Part shown: one piece after another, positions 36,508 to 45,383 of the stretch
How positions within the stretch are numbered: the stretch's first letter is position 1
Layout: each line of letters starts with the position of its first letter
Assembly (NCBI RefSeq): GCF_026340675.1
Contig: NZ_JAPEOX010000001.1
Location: 1,798,001 to 1,862,000 of the forward strand
Source of the DNA: Streptomyces sp. NBC_01264
GTDB taxonomy: Bacteria > Actinomycetota > Actinomycetes > Streptomycetales > Streptomycetaceae
Length of the DNA: 64,000 nt
Direction of reading: 5' to 3'
The notes under the pieces: generated by a model
The model's database searches: none
The model's input: only the letters and a program-made list of their open reading frames with translations
What the model was told of the DNA's origin: nothing
Made by a program: the position numbers and the translations under genes

Positions 36508-37498
36508 CGCCGCGGTTGCCGCGGTCGGCAGGGCCGGCGAGGCGGCGGCTCATCTGGATGCCTGCGGCGAGGAGGACGAACGTGGCGTGATGGTCGGGGC
36601 GGCGTTCGTAGTCGCGCACGCAGCGGCGCCGCCGGGTGATCCACGCGAGTGATCGTTCCACGATCCACCGCTTGGCGATGACCTTGAAGCCCTCGCCCTT
36701 GCGGCGGCCGGGGTGGTCGGGAATCTCCAGGTCCAGGCCGAGGGTGCGCCGGGCCCAGGGGGCGAGTTCGCCGTCGTAGCCGTGATCCGCCCAGACCTTG
36801 GTGACCCGCCGGAACAGCAGGGTGAGGCGGTGGAAGAGGGCCATCGCGGCGGTCCGGTCGTTCATGTCGGCGCCGGTGACAGCGACCAGCAGGATCAGGC
36901 CGAGGGTGTCGACGACGATATGCCGCTTGCGGCCGTTGACCTGCTTGCCGCCGTCGAAGCCCCGGCTCGAGGCGCCGACGGTCTCGGCCGCCTTCACGGA
37001 CTGCGCGTCGATGATCGCGGCGGTCGGCTGCTCGGACCGGCCGGCCTTCACCCGGATCTTCTTCACCAGCGCGGAGTGGATCTGCGCGAACACGTTCTGA
37101 CGCACCCAGCGGCGGAAGAAGTCGAAGACCTTGCGCGGCGGCGGGAACGGTTCGGGCAGCGCCCGCCACTTGCCGCCGTTGTCGGCGAGATAACGCAGCG
37201 CGTCCAACATCCGCCGATGGCAGTACTCCTCGGGCCGGCCCCCGCGTCCCTCCAGCCACGGTGGCGACGGGATCACGCCGCGCACCGCATCCCACTCGGT
37301 GTCGGTCATGTCCGTCTCGAAGGCACGCTCGTGCTCGGGCGCCCAGGACGGCACGTTCCCGAAACGGCATGGCAGACACGCGCACGTGCGGGTGGTGAAG
37401 TTGGCGGCGGGCACGGCGAGTTGGTAGAACTGCGGCACAGGGGTCCTCCGGAGTGTTTCGTCGCAACGAATAGCTCTCCAGAGGGCCCCTTCTCTCAT
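36488..37498 (-). CDS. IS5-family transposase
   Basis: A 336-aa DDE transposase. The core domain begins at MTDTEWDAVRGVIPSPPW; IIDAQSVKAAETVG contains the first Asp and VVDTLGLILLVAVTGAD the next region, ending in the conserved RRWIVERS-type segment (KRWIVERSLAWI) with the catalytic Glu. The first 62 residues precede the usual start and include two Cys pairs; translation may really begin at the internal ATG. The element appears intact and potentially active. Confidence 0.93.
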   Translation of the reverse strand: MREGALWRAIRCDETLRRTPVPQFYQLAVPAANFTTRTCACLPCRFGNVPSWAPEHERAFETDMTDTEWDAVRGVIPSPPWLEGRGGRPEEYCHRRMLDALRYLADNGGKWRALPEPFPPPRKVFDFFRRWVRQNVFAQIHSALVKKIRVKAGRSEQPTAAIIDAQSVKAAETVGASSRGFDGGKQVNGRKRHIVVDTLGLILLVAVTGADMNDRTAAMALFHRLTLLFRRVTKVWADHGYDGELAPWARRTLGLDLEIPDHPGRRKGEGFKVIAKRWIVERSLAWITRRRRCVRDYERRPDHHATFVLLAAGIQMSRRLAGPADRGNRGVSRAAW

Positions 37499-37501
37499 GC
37501 C

Positions 37502-38386
37502 TCACGAACCCCGAAAACTCCCACCCGAACACCAGAGCCCCTGATCACCAGGCTCTGAGTGAAGGGCCCGCAGGTACTGACTGACGGCGGCGGTGTCCAC
37601 CTCCGCGCCCAGGGCCTGGACCAACTGGGCCAGGTGCCCGGGGTCGTTGGTGCCGACCGCCATCGCGGAGGTGCTGGGCAGGTGGAACGCGGTCCGGAAC
37701 GCGGCCTGTATGCGGGACAGATCTCCGTGATGCGGCCGTAGGAACGGCCGGGGGTCGAATTCCTCCCACACCTTCCTGTGGCCGCCGCGGAAGGGACTCA
37801 TGCCCCAGGTCTCGTCCGGCTGCCAGGCCGTGCTCAGGACGGTTGTGGCGTCGAGTAGGTCGATGCCCACGAGGAACCCGGCACGGACCATGAGGACGTC
37901 CGGGGACGGCAGGTCGTCCACCTGGACCATGCTGAGCGTTCGGGTGTCCCAGGAGGTCACACCCCAGGCGCGGCACAGGCCGTCGCGGGCGGCGTCGGCC
38001 AGGGCAGTGCAGGCATTGCCGAGGAGGGTGTGGCCATCGGCAGTGGACAGGCCCGCGAGGCTCCGTTCGGGGTTGTGGAGGAGCACGGTGTCGGGTTCCC
38101 TGCCGAGTTCCCGGGCTGCTCGCTCGACGGCCAGCCGCAGCCGGACCGGATCAAGGGAGTGCTCAGCACCTCCGGCGCGCGGGAAGAAGCCCACCTTCGT
38201 GGAGAGGGTGAACTTCGGCAGCAGGTCGGCCGCCGTCTCGGACAGCACCGTGTGAGAGCGGAAGCCGAGGTAGGGAGCCGCAGTGTCCAGGGCGGTGACG
38301 CCGAGGTCGAGTGCGGCCGTCAGGATGTCGCGGTGGTGACGAGACCGGTGAAGGCCGAGGACAAGGCGGGGGTCAGCTCCGTGCAC
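37502..38386 (-). CDS. Aldo/keto reductase, C-terminus altered by IS insertion
   Basis: A 294-aa aldo/keto-reductase-like TIM-barrel protein that would reduce a carbonyl using NADPH. Family signs are VTALDTAAPYLGFRSH near the N-terminus (the DTAxxYG region, with the catalytic Tyr present), STKVG (catalytic Lys) and LLHNPE (His). The last 13 residues derive from the inserted IS; the original end was only four residues past the insertion point, so function may survive. The GTG start at 38386 overlaps the end of the oxygenase gene. It belongs with the oxygenase and short peptide genes. Confidence 0.8.
   Translation of the reverse strand: MHGADPRLVLGLHRSRHHRDILTAALDLGVTALDTAAPYLGFRSHTVLSETAADLLPKFTLSTKVGFFPRAGGAEHSLDPVRLRLAVERAARELGREPDTVLLHNPERSLAGLSTADGHTLLGNACTALADAARDGLCRAWGVTSWDTRTLSMVQVDDLPSPDVLMVRAGFLVGIDLLDATTVLSTAWQPDETWGMSPFRGGHRKVWEEFDPRPFLRPHHGDLSRIQAAFRTAFHLPSTSAMAVGTNDPGHLAQLVQALGAEVDTAAVSQYLRALHSEPGDQGLWCSGGSFRGS
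37536..37555 (-). repeat. Right terminal inverted repeat of IS5-type element
   Basis: Reads GAGCCTGGTGATCAGGGGCT on the minus strand. It borders the right TGA duplicate and the 3' end of the aldo/keto reductase frame. Confidence 0.88.
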
Positions 38387-39531
38387 AGTTCCTCCTTCAG
38401 CAGGATCTCGGCGAGCTGTTCCACGTCCAGGCCGGTCTTCTCGGCGGCGTCGGCGATGTCGACGGGGTGGCCGCTCAGCAGCAGGGCGAGGGCGGGGTAC
38501 GCCTTGCCGGCGAACGTGAGCTTCTTGCCTGCGGCGAGGACGTCCACGGTGTCGTGGTGCTGCTCGATCACGGGCTTGAAGTCGGTGACGCACACGACGG
38601 CCGCGGGCTTGCCGAACAGGCCGGTGGCCGGGACGTGCCGGGCGGCCAGCCGTTCGCGCTCGCGGGCATTGAAGAAGTCCTGCGGGGTCAGCTTCGTAGC
38701 CATCTCGGCGACGGCGTCGGCCAGGAGCTGCTGTTGCCCGTCCCACTGGCCGGGGGAGTTCCAGCGGTCCAGGTCGTACCGGAACAGGTCCTGCGTGCGG
38801 GCCTGGTCGGCGAGCCAGGCCAGCCAGTTCACGCCGACGCGCTTCACGATGCCGAAGGTGGCGTGGAGGCTGTAGCCGTCGCCTTGGTCGTCGCGGGTGG
38901 CCTGGTGCCAGAGGCCGCGCGGGATGTGCATCACGTCGCCGGGCTCCATGACGCCCTGCCACACGATTTCCTCGCTGGGCTCGGAGTTGGGGGCGGAGTC
39001 GCGGTACATCGGAACCTTGCGCGAGGTGCCGCGGACTTCCCAGCTCTTGCGGCCGGCGAGCTGGACGATCAGGGTGTCGTGGTCGTCCCAGTGGAGCTTG
39101 AAGCCGCTGGCGTCCTGGGTGGTCAGGTAGGCGTTCACCTGCACCAGCTCGCGGGCCCACCACTGGAGCGCGCGGCAAGTGGCCTCCATGGCCGGGTCGA
39201 AGAAGTCGACCTCGTCCAGCACCATGGTGCAGCCCTCGCGCATCAGCCCGCCGACGCGGCGCATGTCGGCCATGGGGATGGCCTGTCCCCGCCGGGTGAC
39301 GGAGGGCTGGATGTAGCGGCCGGGGTGCAGTTCGGCCCCGTCCTGGAAGATGCGGAACTGGGGCGTGGTGACGCTGCGGCGCATCACCAGGTCCAGCAGT
39401 TTCCTGGGGTTGAGCAGGCGATCGAGCAGATCGAGGTCCTCGATCGTTCCCCGGGCGAAAGCGGCTCCGAGTGCACCGGGCCCGTCCCAGCCGAGGGCTT
39501 TCTCCAGTGCGGTGACGAAGTGGTGGTCCAC
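38320..39531 (-). CDS. JmjC/cupin-type Fe(II)/2-oxoglutarate oxygenase
   Basis: A 403-aa cupin-like (JmjC) oxygenase, related to ribosomal oxygenases that hydroxylate His or Arg residues. The metal site appears as H-W-D-D-H-D (FKLHWDDHD, about 150) with a distal His in HIPRGLWH. The C-terminal third is a helical dimerisation or peptide-binding region. The GTG start follows a perfect GGAGGA site. With the preceding short peptide gene, it looks like a modifying enzyme for a ribosomal peptide (inference). Its end overlaps the reductase start. Confidence 0.85.
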   Translation of the reverse strand: MDHHFVTALEKALGWDGPGALGAAFARGTIEDLDLLDRLLNPRKLLDLVMRRSVTTPQFRIFQDGAELHPGRYIQPSVTRRGQAIPMADMRRVGGLMREGCTMVLDEVDFFDPAMEATCRALQWWARELVQVNAYLTTQDASGFKLHWDDHDTLIVQLAGRKSWEVRGTSRKVPMYRDSAPNSEPSEEIVWQGVMEPGDVMHIPRGLWHQATRDDQGDGYSLHATFGIVKRVGVNWLAWLADQARTQDLFRYDLDRWNSPGQWDGQQQLLADAVAEMATKLTPQDFFNARERERLAARHVPATGLFGKPAAVVCVTDFKPVIEQHHDTVDVLAAGKKLTFAGKAYPALALLLSGHPVDIADAAEKTGLDVEQLAEILLKEELCTELTPALSSAFTGLVTTATS

Positions 39532-39622
39532 GTGTTCCTCCGGTTGGTGCCATGGCGGGTGAAGGCCGGGGGTCCGCCGTGGCTGACGGGCCCCCGGTTG
39601 GTGCTGTGGTGTGCTGGTAGGG

Positions 39623-39790
39623 CTACTCCTGCGGGAGGTTCAGACCGTCGCGGTTCTCGCCGTCGTCGCCCGCGGAGGTGCCGGTGGAGTCGGACTCCGC
39701 CGCCGCGGCGGTGAAGCGGTCCTGGACCTTGATCAGGCTCTCGACGCCGATCAACAGGTCTTCCTTCTGTGCCGCCATGTGTGTCTCCAT
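39623..39790 (-). CDS. Short peptide, candidate RiPP precursor
   Basis: A 55-aa peptide beginning METHMAAQKEDLLIG; a start at the internal ATG (51 aa) is equally possible. An AGGA site lies 5 nt before the first ATG. The N-terminal half is a leader-like amphipathic helix (EDLLIGVESLIKVQDRF) and the C-terminal half is Ser/Thr/Asp/Gly-rich and flexible, ending NLPQE. It lies 91 bp upstream of the JmjC/cupin gene on the same strand. This arrangement suggests a precursor peptide whose core is hydroxylated, but I cannot match it to a known class. Confidence 0.6.
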   Translation of the reverse strand: METHMAAQKEDLLIGVESLIKVQDRFTAAAAESDSTGTSAGDDGENRDGLNLPQE

Positions 39791-40049
39791 TTCCTGGAAG
39801 TCCAGGGCCGACGGATACCGACCCAGCCCCGATGGGGCGTGCCTCACCAACCTCTTTGTTCCCGGGCCGGTGAGGAGACGGGGGGTGGCGCGAGGCCACG
39901 GATCGAGCGAAGCCGGAATTCATGCTGGGAGCTGGTTGCCGGTCAGCGGCCGGGCTCACCGGCGATTGCCAGGGCGCCAGCCCCGCGGCGTGCGACTGCG
40001 TACCGGGGAATCCCGCCCTAAGGGAGCTTTCAACGTCGTAAGGCCGCCA

Positions 40050-40349
40050 CTACACAGCCCCCGGCGCGATGGATGCCGGCTGAAGGGCACGGACCGACGA
40101 CGAGGTACCGCCACAGCGGGGGCATTCGCACGGGGGGTAGCGGCCGGGGTTGGAGAGGATGTCGAACGGGTCGCCTTCCAGGACCCGCGTGCTCGGCGAC
40201 CACGTCCGACCCGAGTCCCGCGATACCCGGATGCTCATCAGGACGTGGGGTTCTATGCCCAGGTCAGGGGTTTTCCCGAAGGCCGTTCGCTCTGTGTCAG
40301 GAGTGCCCGCCGAATCGTTCAAGGCGGTCGTCCTCGGTCGCTTCGCCAT
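40050..40349 (-). CDS. Small hypothetical zinc-ribbon-like protein
   Basis: A 99-aa protein with a basic N-terminus, a central strand-rich segment (VSRDSGRTWSPSTRV) and a terminal PPCECPRCGG, resembling a zinc knuckle. I recall similar small proteins next to XRE regulators in actinomycetes but have no functional assignment. It is divergent from the XRE/TPR gene and shares with it an intergenic palindrome. Confidence 0.65.
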   Translation of the reverse strand: MAKRPRTTALNDSAGTPDTERTAFGKTPDLGIEPHVLMSIRVSRDSGRTWSPSTRVLEGDPFDILSNPGRYPPCECPRCGGTSSSVRALQPASIAPGAV

Positions 40350-40397
40350 GTCCAGAAGGATCGCGATCAGGACGACGAGCCAGAAAGGCCCAGCGGA

Positions 40398-40414
40398 TTA
40401 CCCAACTTGGGTAA
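40398..40414. promoter_or_regulatory. 17-bp palindromic operator candidate TTACCCAA-C-TTGGGTAA
   Basis: A perfect 8-bp inverted repeat with one central base lies between the divergent genes at 40349 and 40472. It is followed by TTGAGA and, 15 bp later, TAGTCT, a possible promoter for the XRE gene. This is the natural position for autoregulation by that regulator. Confidence 0.55.
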
Positions 40415-40471
40415 CATCACAGGCGGTTGAGACTTTAAAGCGATCCGTAGTCTTCCTCCGGAGCGTGCCCG

Positions 40472-41822
40472 ATGCCCGAGACACGTCGCACGAAGGAACT
40501 ACCAGTAAGTCTGCTCACCGAGCCCGAGATGATCGACGCGTGCCGCGTGCGCGACTTTGCGAGGGTCTTTCGCCTGGTCAAGACTCGGGCAGGCATCTAC
40601 CCGTCGATGATCGCGCGGCAGTGCGAGCTGACGCCGAGCCGAGTGGGTGAGGTGATCGCGGGTCAGCGGCAGCTCCTCCACATGGAAGTGATCGAGCGGA
40701 TCGCCGATGGATTGCGTATCCCGGGGCACATGCTCGGGCTTGCCCGCCGTACGTGGGAGACGCCGGCTGTCTTGGCCGTGGCCGACCGGGAGCGGCCGGA
40801 GTCCGGCCACGTGGCCGTTGAGCCGAAACTCCTCAGCGCCTTACCGAGCGTGGAGGTGGACAGCATCCTGGCCCTGGCCGCCGGGACCAACCCGAGCCCA
40901 TCCACACTGCACGCCCTGCGTTCTTCGATCGAGGACTACTGGCGTCGTGACGACGAGCACGGGGGCGAGACGCTCCGGCCTGCTGTCGTCGGCCAGCTGC
41001 GATACGTCGAAGGGCTGTTGAAGGACCAGCGACCGACGCCGATACAGCACGGCCTGTACGGCATCGCGGCGGAGCTGGCGCGGTTGACCGGGTGGACGTA
41101 CTTCGATGCCCGGCAATACCACCAGGCTCGCGCGTACTTCTCCGAAGCTCTGCAACTGGCCCGGGAGATTGACGACCACCCATTCATGGCCAACGTGCTG
41201 GCGTGCATGAGCCTGCAAGCGACCTACCAGGACAAGCCAGCGGACGCGCTTGCGCTGGTGTCTGCCGCCCAAGACCAGGCCAGAGCGGCCATCGGCACGA
41301 CGCCGAGAGTCCGGGCCATGCTGGCCATGCGTGAGGCGTTCGCCCACGCGACCTTGGGTGACCGGACGGCGACCCACACCGCGATCTCCGAGGCGCACGC
41401 TCAGTACGACCGGATCAAGGCGGACGACCCGGACCCGGCATGGGTGACGTACTTCGACGAGCCGAAGCTCATCGTGGACACGGGCATCGCGCACGGCCGT
41501 CTCGGCGAGGCGGCGATTGCCGAACCGTTGATCGCGGACGCGCTGGATCGGGAGGCCCCCGCCAACCAAACGGGGTCGGGCGTTCCACGCATTTTGGCTG
41601 GCCCGAACGCAGCTCCAGCGGGGCAAGCTCGACCAGGCGTGCCACACGGCGATAGAGGCGCTAGTACCCGCCGCAGCGGTGTCATCCGAGTGGGTGACCG
41701 GGCACCTTCGCGAGTTCTACGAGCAGCTTGCGCCGTATCGCGAGGTGCCGGCCGCAGTCGCCTTCGAGGCCCGCCTACGAGCGATGCTCCCCCGCAAGGT
41801 CAGCGAACCCCTTCATCCATGA
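40472..41822 (+). pseudogene. XRE-family regulator with TPR-like domain, frameshifted near the C-terminus
   Basis: An XRE helix-turn-helix (SMIARQCELTPSRVGEVIAGQ, about 50-70) followed by TPR-like helices, a Streptomyces regulator architecture. The frame is continuous to about 41575, then continues in the +1 frame with plausible coding (AFHAFWLARTQLQRGKLDQA ... ending SEPLHP, stop at 41822). One extra base in ACGGGGT would explain it. As read, the protein ends in 84 unrelated residues (stop at 41830). Either the gene is recently broken or there is a sequencing error. It contains a TTA leucine codon (40841-40843), implying bldA dependence. Confidence 0.75.
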
Positions 41823-42333
41823 GGACGTAGAGGAGGCCGACCAGGGAGCCGCTGCTGACGATCTCGCGGCGGTCGATCATGCCCCGGATGCTCGCCAGGG
41901 GGATCCACTCGACCCGGTCCGACTCATTCTTCTCGGTCGGCGGCCCGTCGTACGTCGCGCCGTCGGCGCGGAACAGATGGTGCTGGGAGTCCGTGATGCC
42001 GTTCGCCGGTTCGGCGTAGATCAGCGGCGTCATCGGGCCCGGACACCAGCCGGTCTCTTCTAGGACTTCACGGGCGGCAGCCTCGCCGGGGGTCTCGTCC
42101 GCCTCCACCAGGCCCATGGGAAGCTCCCACGCCCACGCATCCGTGATGAAGCGGTGACGCCACATCATCAGGACCTCTTGGCGGTCGTTGAGCACAGCGG
42201 CCACGGCCAGGTGTCGGAGCTTGACGACGTGGTGTTCCCAGCGGTGCCCGTCCGGCGTCTCGATGTCGGTGAGCCACAGGTTCACCCACTTGTTCTCGTA
42301 GATCGGACGTTCACCGTGGATCTTCCACTGCAT
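41800..42333 (-). CDS. Nudix hydrolase
   Basis: A 177-aa Nudix hydrolase, ADP-ribose-pyrophosphatase-like in its N-terminal strand region (MQWKIHGERPIYENKWVNLW). The Nudix box is complete at 74-96 (Gly74, Glu80, REV 88-90, EETG 92-95). A GAGAGGGG site precedes the ATG. Its 3' end overlaps the convergent frameshifted XRE gene by 23 nt. It follows the HAD gene on the same strand after a 76-bp gap. Confidence 0.93.
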   Translation of the reverse strand: MQWKIHGERPIYENKWVNLWLTDIETPDGHRWEHHVVKLRHLAVAAVLNDRQEVLMMWRHRFITDAWAWELPMGLVEADETPGEAAAREVLEETGWCPGPMTPLIYAEPANGITDSQHHLFRADGATYDGPPTEKNESDRVEWIPLASIRGMIDRREIVSSGSLVGLLYVLMDEGVR

Positions 42334-42407
42334 CGCTGCGGCCCCTCTCGATCGGCCTCCAGCATCGCAGAATAGGCCTGTACGGCGGCCAGGTTCAGGC
42401 AAATTCA

Positions 42408-42420
42408 CGTCATAATGACG
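42408..42420. promoter_or_regulatory. 13-bp palindrome CGTCAT-A-ATGACG before the Nudix gene
   Basis: A perfect 6-bp inverted repeat with one central base lies at the HAD stop codon, about 75-87 bp upstream of the Nudix start. A TATTCT box downstream of it could be the -10 element of a Nudix promoter. Function as an operator is possible but unproven. Confidence 0.3.
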
Positions 42421-43183
42421 AATATGGGCGAGGCCCTTCAGAGCTGCCGACGTTGGCACGGCTCGTCGTCGTCAGCTCGGCGATGCCCTCCAGAACCCGT
42501 GCCACGTCTGCGAGGGAGTCGAATACGAGGTCGGCGCCGGCCTCGGTAAGTTCGGCCGCCGTGGTCTTGCCCGATGCGATGCCAATGACGGGGGCGCCGC
42601 CCTCAAGGCCTGTTCGAACATCCTCCAGCGAGTCCCCGATGATCACAGTGTTCGAGCGTGTGAAGACCGTGCCGTACTTGGCCTGGGCGCGCTTCTGAGC
42701 GATGGCGACGAGCGCCGGCCGGTGGTGATCGTCGGAGGCGAATCCACCGATCTCGGTGTCGAGGAGACCGTCGAGGTCGAAGGCCGCGAGCTTGAGCACG
42801 GCGTTCGGCTTGAGGTTCCCGGTCACGGCGGTCGCAATCAAGCTCGGATGATCGTGCACCGCGCGCAGCGCGGCGGCGGCTCCCGGCATGAGGACGCCCT
42901 GTGTACGCAGGTCCTCTGCATGTGTGGCGAGGTGGACCGGCAGGAGATCCACCATGCGCGGCAGCAGACCGACCACTTCACCTTCCGGGACTCCGTTGTC
43001 GATAAGGAGCGATCGGATCGCCCGTGGCATGGTGACTCCAGTGCCGCGGGCCGGCAGGTGTTCTGCGGGGCGGCCGACAACCTCGGCGAAGGTCTCGCGA
43101 TAGACCTGCCGGTCGATGTCGCCGACGTACAGGAGCGTGCGGTCGATGTCCCACAGCACGAGGACCTGCTGGGCCTGGGTCAC
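42410..43183 (-). CDS. HAD-superfamily hydrolase
   Basis: A 257-aa HAD phosphatase, paralogous to the one at 31211-31903. Motif I is WDIDRT; motif II lies in TAVTGN; the GDSLEDVRTG segment carries the motif IV acidic residues. The GTG start lies 2 bp after the stop of the regulator upstream, so it is co-transcribed with it. Substrate unknown; the nearby Nudix gene suggests nucleotide or sugar-phosphate metabolism. Confidence 0.9.
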   Translation of the reverse strand: MTQAQQVLVLWDIDRTLLYVGDIDRQVYRETFAEVVGRPAEHLPARGTGVTMPRAIRSLLIDNGVPEGEVVGLLPRMVDLLPVHLATHAEDLRTQGVLMPGAAAALRAVHDHPSLIATAVTGNLKPNAVLKLAAFDLDGLLDTEIGGFASDDHHRPALVAIAQKRAQAKYGTVFTRSNTVIIGDSLEDVRTGLEGGAPVIGIASGKTTAAELTEAGADLVFDSLADVARVLEGIAELTTTSRANVGSSEGPRPYSSL

Positions 43184-43185
43184 GT

Positions 43186-44700
43186 TCAGCTCCTTACGCC
43201 TGTCACGAGAGCAGCGCGGTCGATCAGCTCCCGAGCGTACGGGCTCCGCTGGACCGGGGCGAGCTCGCCGACCATGCCGTCGATGTGCTCGTTGAGGCGG
43301 GCCGATTGGAGCTGTTCGGCAAGGTCGAGCGCCTGATGTGCCGTGGCGCAGCCTGCTTCGAGCTCGCCCTTCCGGAGGAAGGCGGACGCCGCGCGGGAAA
43401 GAAACAGGGCGTTGGTGCGCTGGTCTGCCGGGTTGAGGGCCTTTCGCGCCTCGGTGAAGCTGACAGCGGCATGGGGCGCATCGTCCAGGTCCAGATAGGC
43501 GCTGCCGGACTGGCCGTGGATCTCGCCTTCGTTGATCCAGTACAGCCAGTGGGGGTCGAACTCGGAACGCCCCCGGGCGCAGAGTTCGGCGGCCTCGCCG
43601 AGCGCGATGAGGGCTGCCTGCCGCTCGCCGAGCTTGGCGTGCCCGCGCGCCTGCCGGGTCAACAGCATCGCCTCCAGGGCGGGGGTACCCAGGGTCCTGA
43701 TCTGCTCGCGGGCGGCTCGCGCCGCAGTGACCGCGGTACGTGGCTGTCCGGTGGAGTAGCCGTGGATGGCCAGGTAGGACAGGGCGCCGGCTCCCAGGCG
43801 GTCGTCGCCGGAGACCTTTGCCGCGCGGAGTGCGGCGAGCAGGTAGCTCTGGGCGTGGTCGTGGCGCCCGGAGTCGAAGGCGAACCAGCCGGTCTGTGTA
43901 GCGGTGTCGGCGACGATGGCGGCCAGGCGGCGGCCGATGTCCTCGGTGTATGACGCCTTCTGCAGAAGGCGTTTAAGGAGTTCGAGGTGCGCGTCGCCGA
44001 GCTCAGTGAGGGTCCCACTGCCGGCGTTGGCATCCATGATGCGCAGGTGGTCGGTCGTCGACTGCAGGTTGTCCAGCAGTTCCGGGGCGAGCTGGCTTCC
44101 CTCCGCGGCGCGTTGAAGGGGCTCTGCCTCGGCGGTGCCCCAGTGATGGACGAAGGCGGTGAGCGCGATGCCGCTCACCGTGAGGAATTGCCGGCGGTCA
44201 ATCACGTCGCCTCCAGCCGCGTTGTCCAAGGCCGCCACCATACGGGCCGCGGTCCAGGGCAGGGTTGGGTCGAGATCTCCGGCCGACTGGTCCGTAGGCT
44301 GTTGAAGCGGTCTGCCCGCTGACCGTGGGAGCCGGAGCTGTACGAGGTCGGCGGGCGCGCCAATGCCTGCGACGAATTCGATGATCTTGTCGATGTTGGT
44401 GAGGCGGCGGCTGCCCGACTCCAGCATGGACAAGAACGCCTGGCTCAGTCCCGTGAACTGGGCCATGTCCTCCTGGCGCAGCGAGCCTCGCTGTCTGATC
44501 AAACGGCTGGCCTTTCCGAAGTCAAGGGCTGCAAAGGCCTGTCGGACACCGACGTCTTGCCACACCCGCTCCGGTACGGCGGGTAACGCGGGGGCGGACG
44601 GGATGCGAGATCGCGCGCAAGCGGAGCAGAAGCCGTCTGGGTTGTACTGGCTGAGTCGGCAGCCGCAGTCGTCGCACTGTCGCAGCGCCTGCTGGGCCAC
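43186..44700 (-). CDS. XRE-family regulator with N-terminal zinc-ribbon and TPR-like domain
   Basis: A 504-aa regulator. The N-terminus has a CDDCGC ... CSAC zinc-ribbon, followed by an XRE helix-turn-helix at about 70-125 (LRQEDMAQFTGLSQAFLSMLESGSR, seen in the middle) and a long TPR-like C-terminus that may bind a peptide or partner protein. The GTG start follows AGGGGAGG. It heads a small operon with the HAD gene. Confidence 0.92.
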   Translation of the reverse strand: MAQQALRQCDDCGCRLSQYNPDGFCSACARSRIPSAPALPAVPERVWQDVGVRQAFAALDFGKASRLIRQRGSLRQEDMAQFTGLSQAFLSMLESGSRRLTNIDKIIEFVAGIGAPADLVQLRLPRSAGRPLQQPTDQSAGDLDPTLPWTAARMVAALDNAAGGDVIDRRQFLTVSGIALTAFVHHWGTAEAEPLQRAAEGSQLAPELLDNLQSTTDHLRIMDANAGSGTLTELGDAHLELLKRLLQKASYTEDIGRRLAAIVADTATQTGWFAFDSGRHDHAQSYLLAALRAAKVSGDDRLGAGALSYLAIHGYSTGQPRTAVTAARAAREQIRTLGTPALEAMLLTRQARGHAKLGERQAALIALGEAAELCARGRSEFDPHWLYWINEGEIHGQSGSAYLDLDDAPHAAVSFTEARKALNPADQRTNALFLSRAASAFLRKGELEAGCATAHQALDLAEQLQSARLNEHIDGMVGELAPVQRSPYARELIDRAALVTGVRS

Positions 44701-44989
44701 CTGTACCTCCCCTAGCGAAAGTGCGCCGGCCGCCGGCGTAGACCGCCGAAAACCGAGATCACCCCAGTGATATCACCGGCGGAATGTGCGCACCGGGCGT
44801 TTCCCGGTCAGCCTTGTGCCTCAACCAGCCTCAATTCAGGCCCACTCGCAGCTCGAACGCGTCCGGTCCTGTGTACCTCTCGCACCGGTTCGTCGCCATT
44901 GCCGCCGGGAATGGGCTTGAGCTCCGCTGCGGGGGGACTTGGCCGGGAACGAGCCACATCACCGACGGATCCGAAGGGGGGACACATCC

Positions 44990-45184
44990 GTGGCGGTCAG
45001 CATCTCCGCTGTCCTACTGCTCGCGGTCCTCGTCACCCTCCTCGTCAAGAAGGGCGGACTGAAAGCCGGGCACGCCGTCGTGTGCGTCCTCCTGGGGTTC
45101 TACCTGGCCAGCTCTTCGATGGCCCCCGCGATCTCCGAGGTCGCGACGAACGTCGCGCGCCTGATCAGCGGGATCAAGTTCTAG
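44990..45184 (+). CDS. Small membrane protein, 64 aa
   Basis: A two-helix membrane protein: VSISAVLLLAVLVTLL (about 3-18) and VVCVLLGFYLASS (about 27-39), joined by a short basic loop, with an amphipathic tail. The GTG follows an AAGGGGGGA site about 7 nt upstream. Such small proteins are frequent beside actinomycete regulators and plasmid transfer genes; I know of no function. Confidence 0.7.
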   Translation: MAVSISAVLLLAVLVTLLVKKGGLKAGHAVVCVLLGFYLASSSMAPAISEVATNVARLISGIKF

Positions 45185-45383
45185 ACCGGGCACTGGCAGT
45201 CCGGTAGCTCTCTCCGGCCGCGCAGCGATCCTGTCCGGCACCAACCTCCCTCTCTCTGCCGAGGAAGCATTCGATGACCGAGAAGAGCATGACGCACCCT
45301 TGTGCCGCGATCGAGAGCACGAGGTTTCAGCTTTCCCGGCCCTCGACTGCGACCGTCGACGACCCCGGTCGCGAGGCGCACTG

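Larger units (their letters stand above)
35826..37555. mobile_element. IS5-family insertion sequence carrying a passenger gene
   Basis: The ends are 20-bp inverted repeats matching at 19 of 20 positions (GAGCCTGGTGATCA followed by A or G, then GGGCT). The element is flanked by a 3-bp target duplication TGA (35823-35825 and 37556-37558), as expected for the TNA-targeting IS5 groups. It encodes a transposase on the minus strand and a passenger ORF on the plus strand, tail to tail. Insertion was into the last codons of the aldo/keto reductase: removing the element restores a natural end (ALHSHRQR, stop) that would overlap the phosphotransferase stop. Confidence 0.9.
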
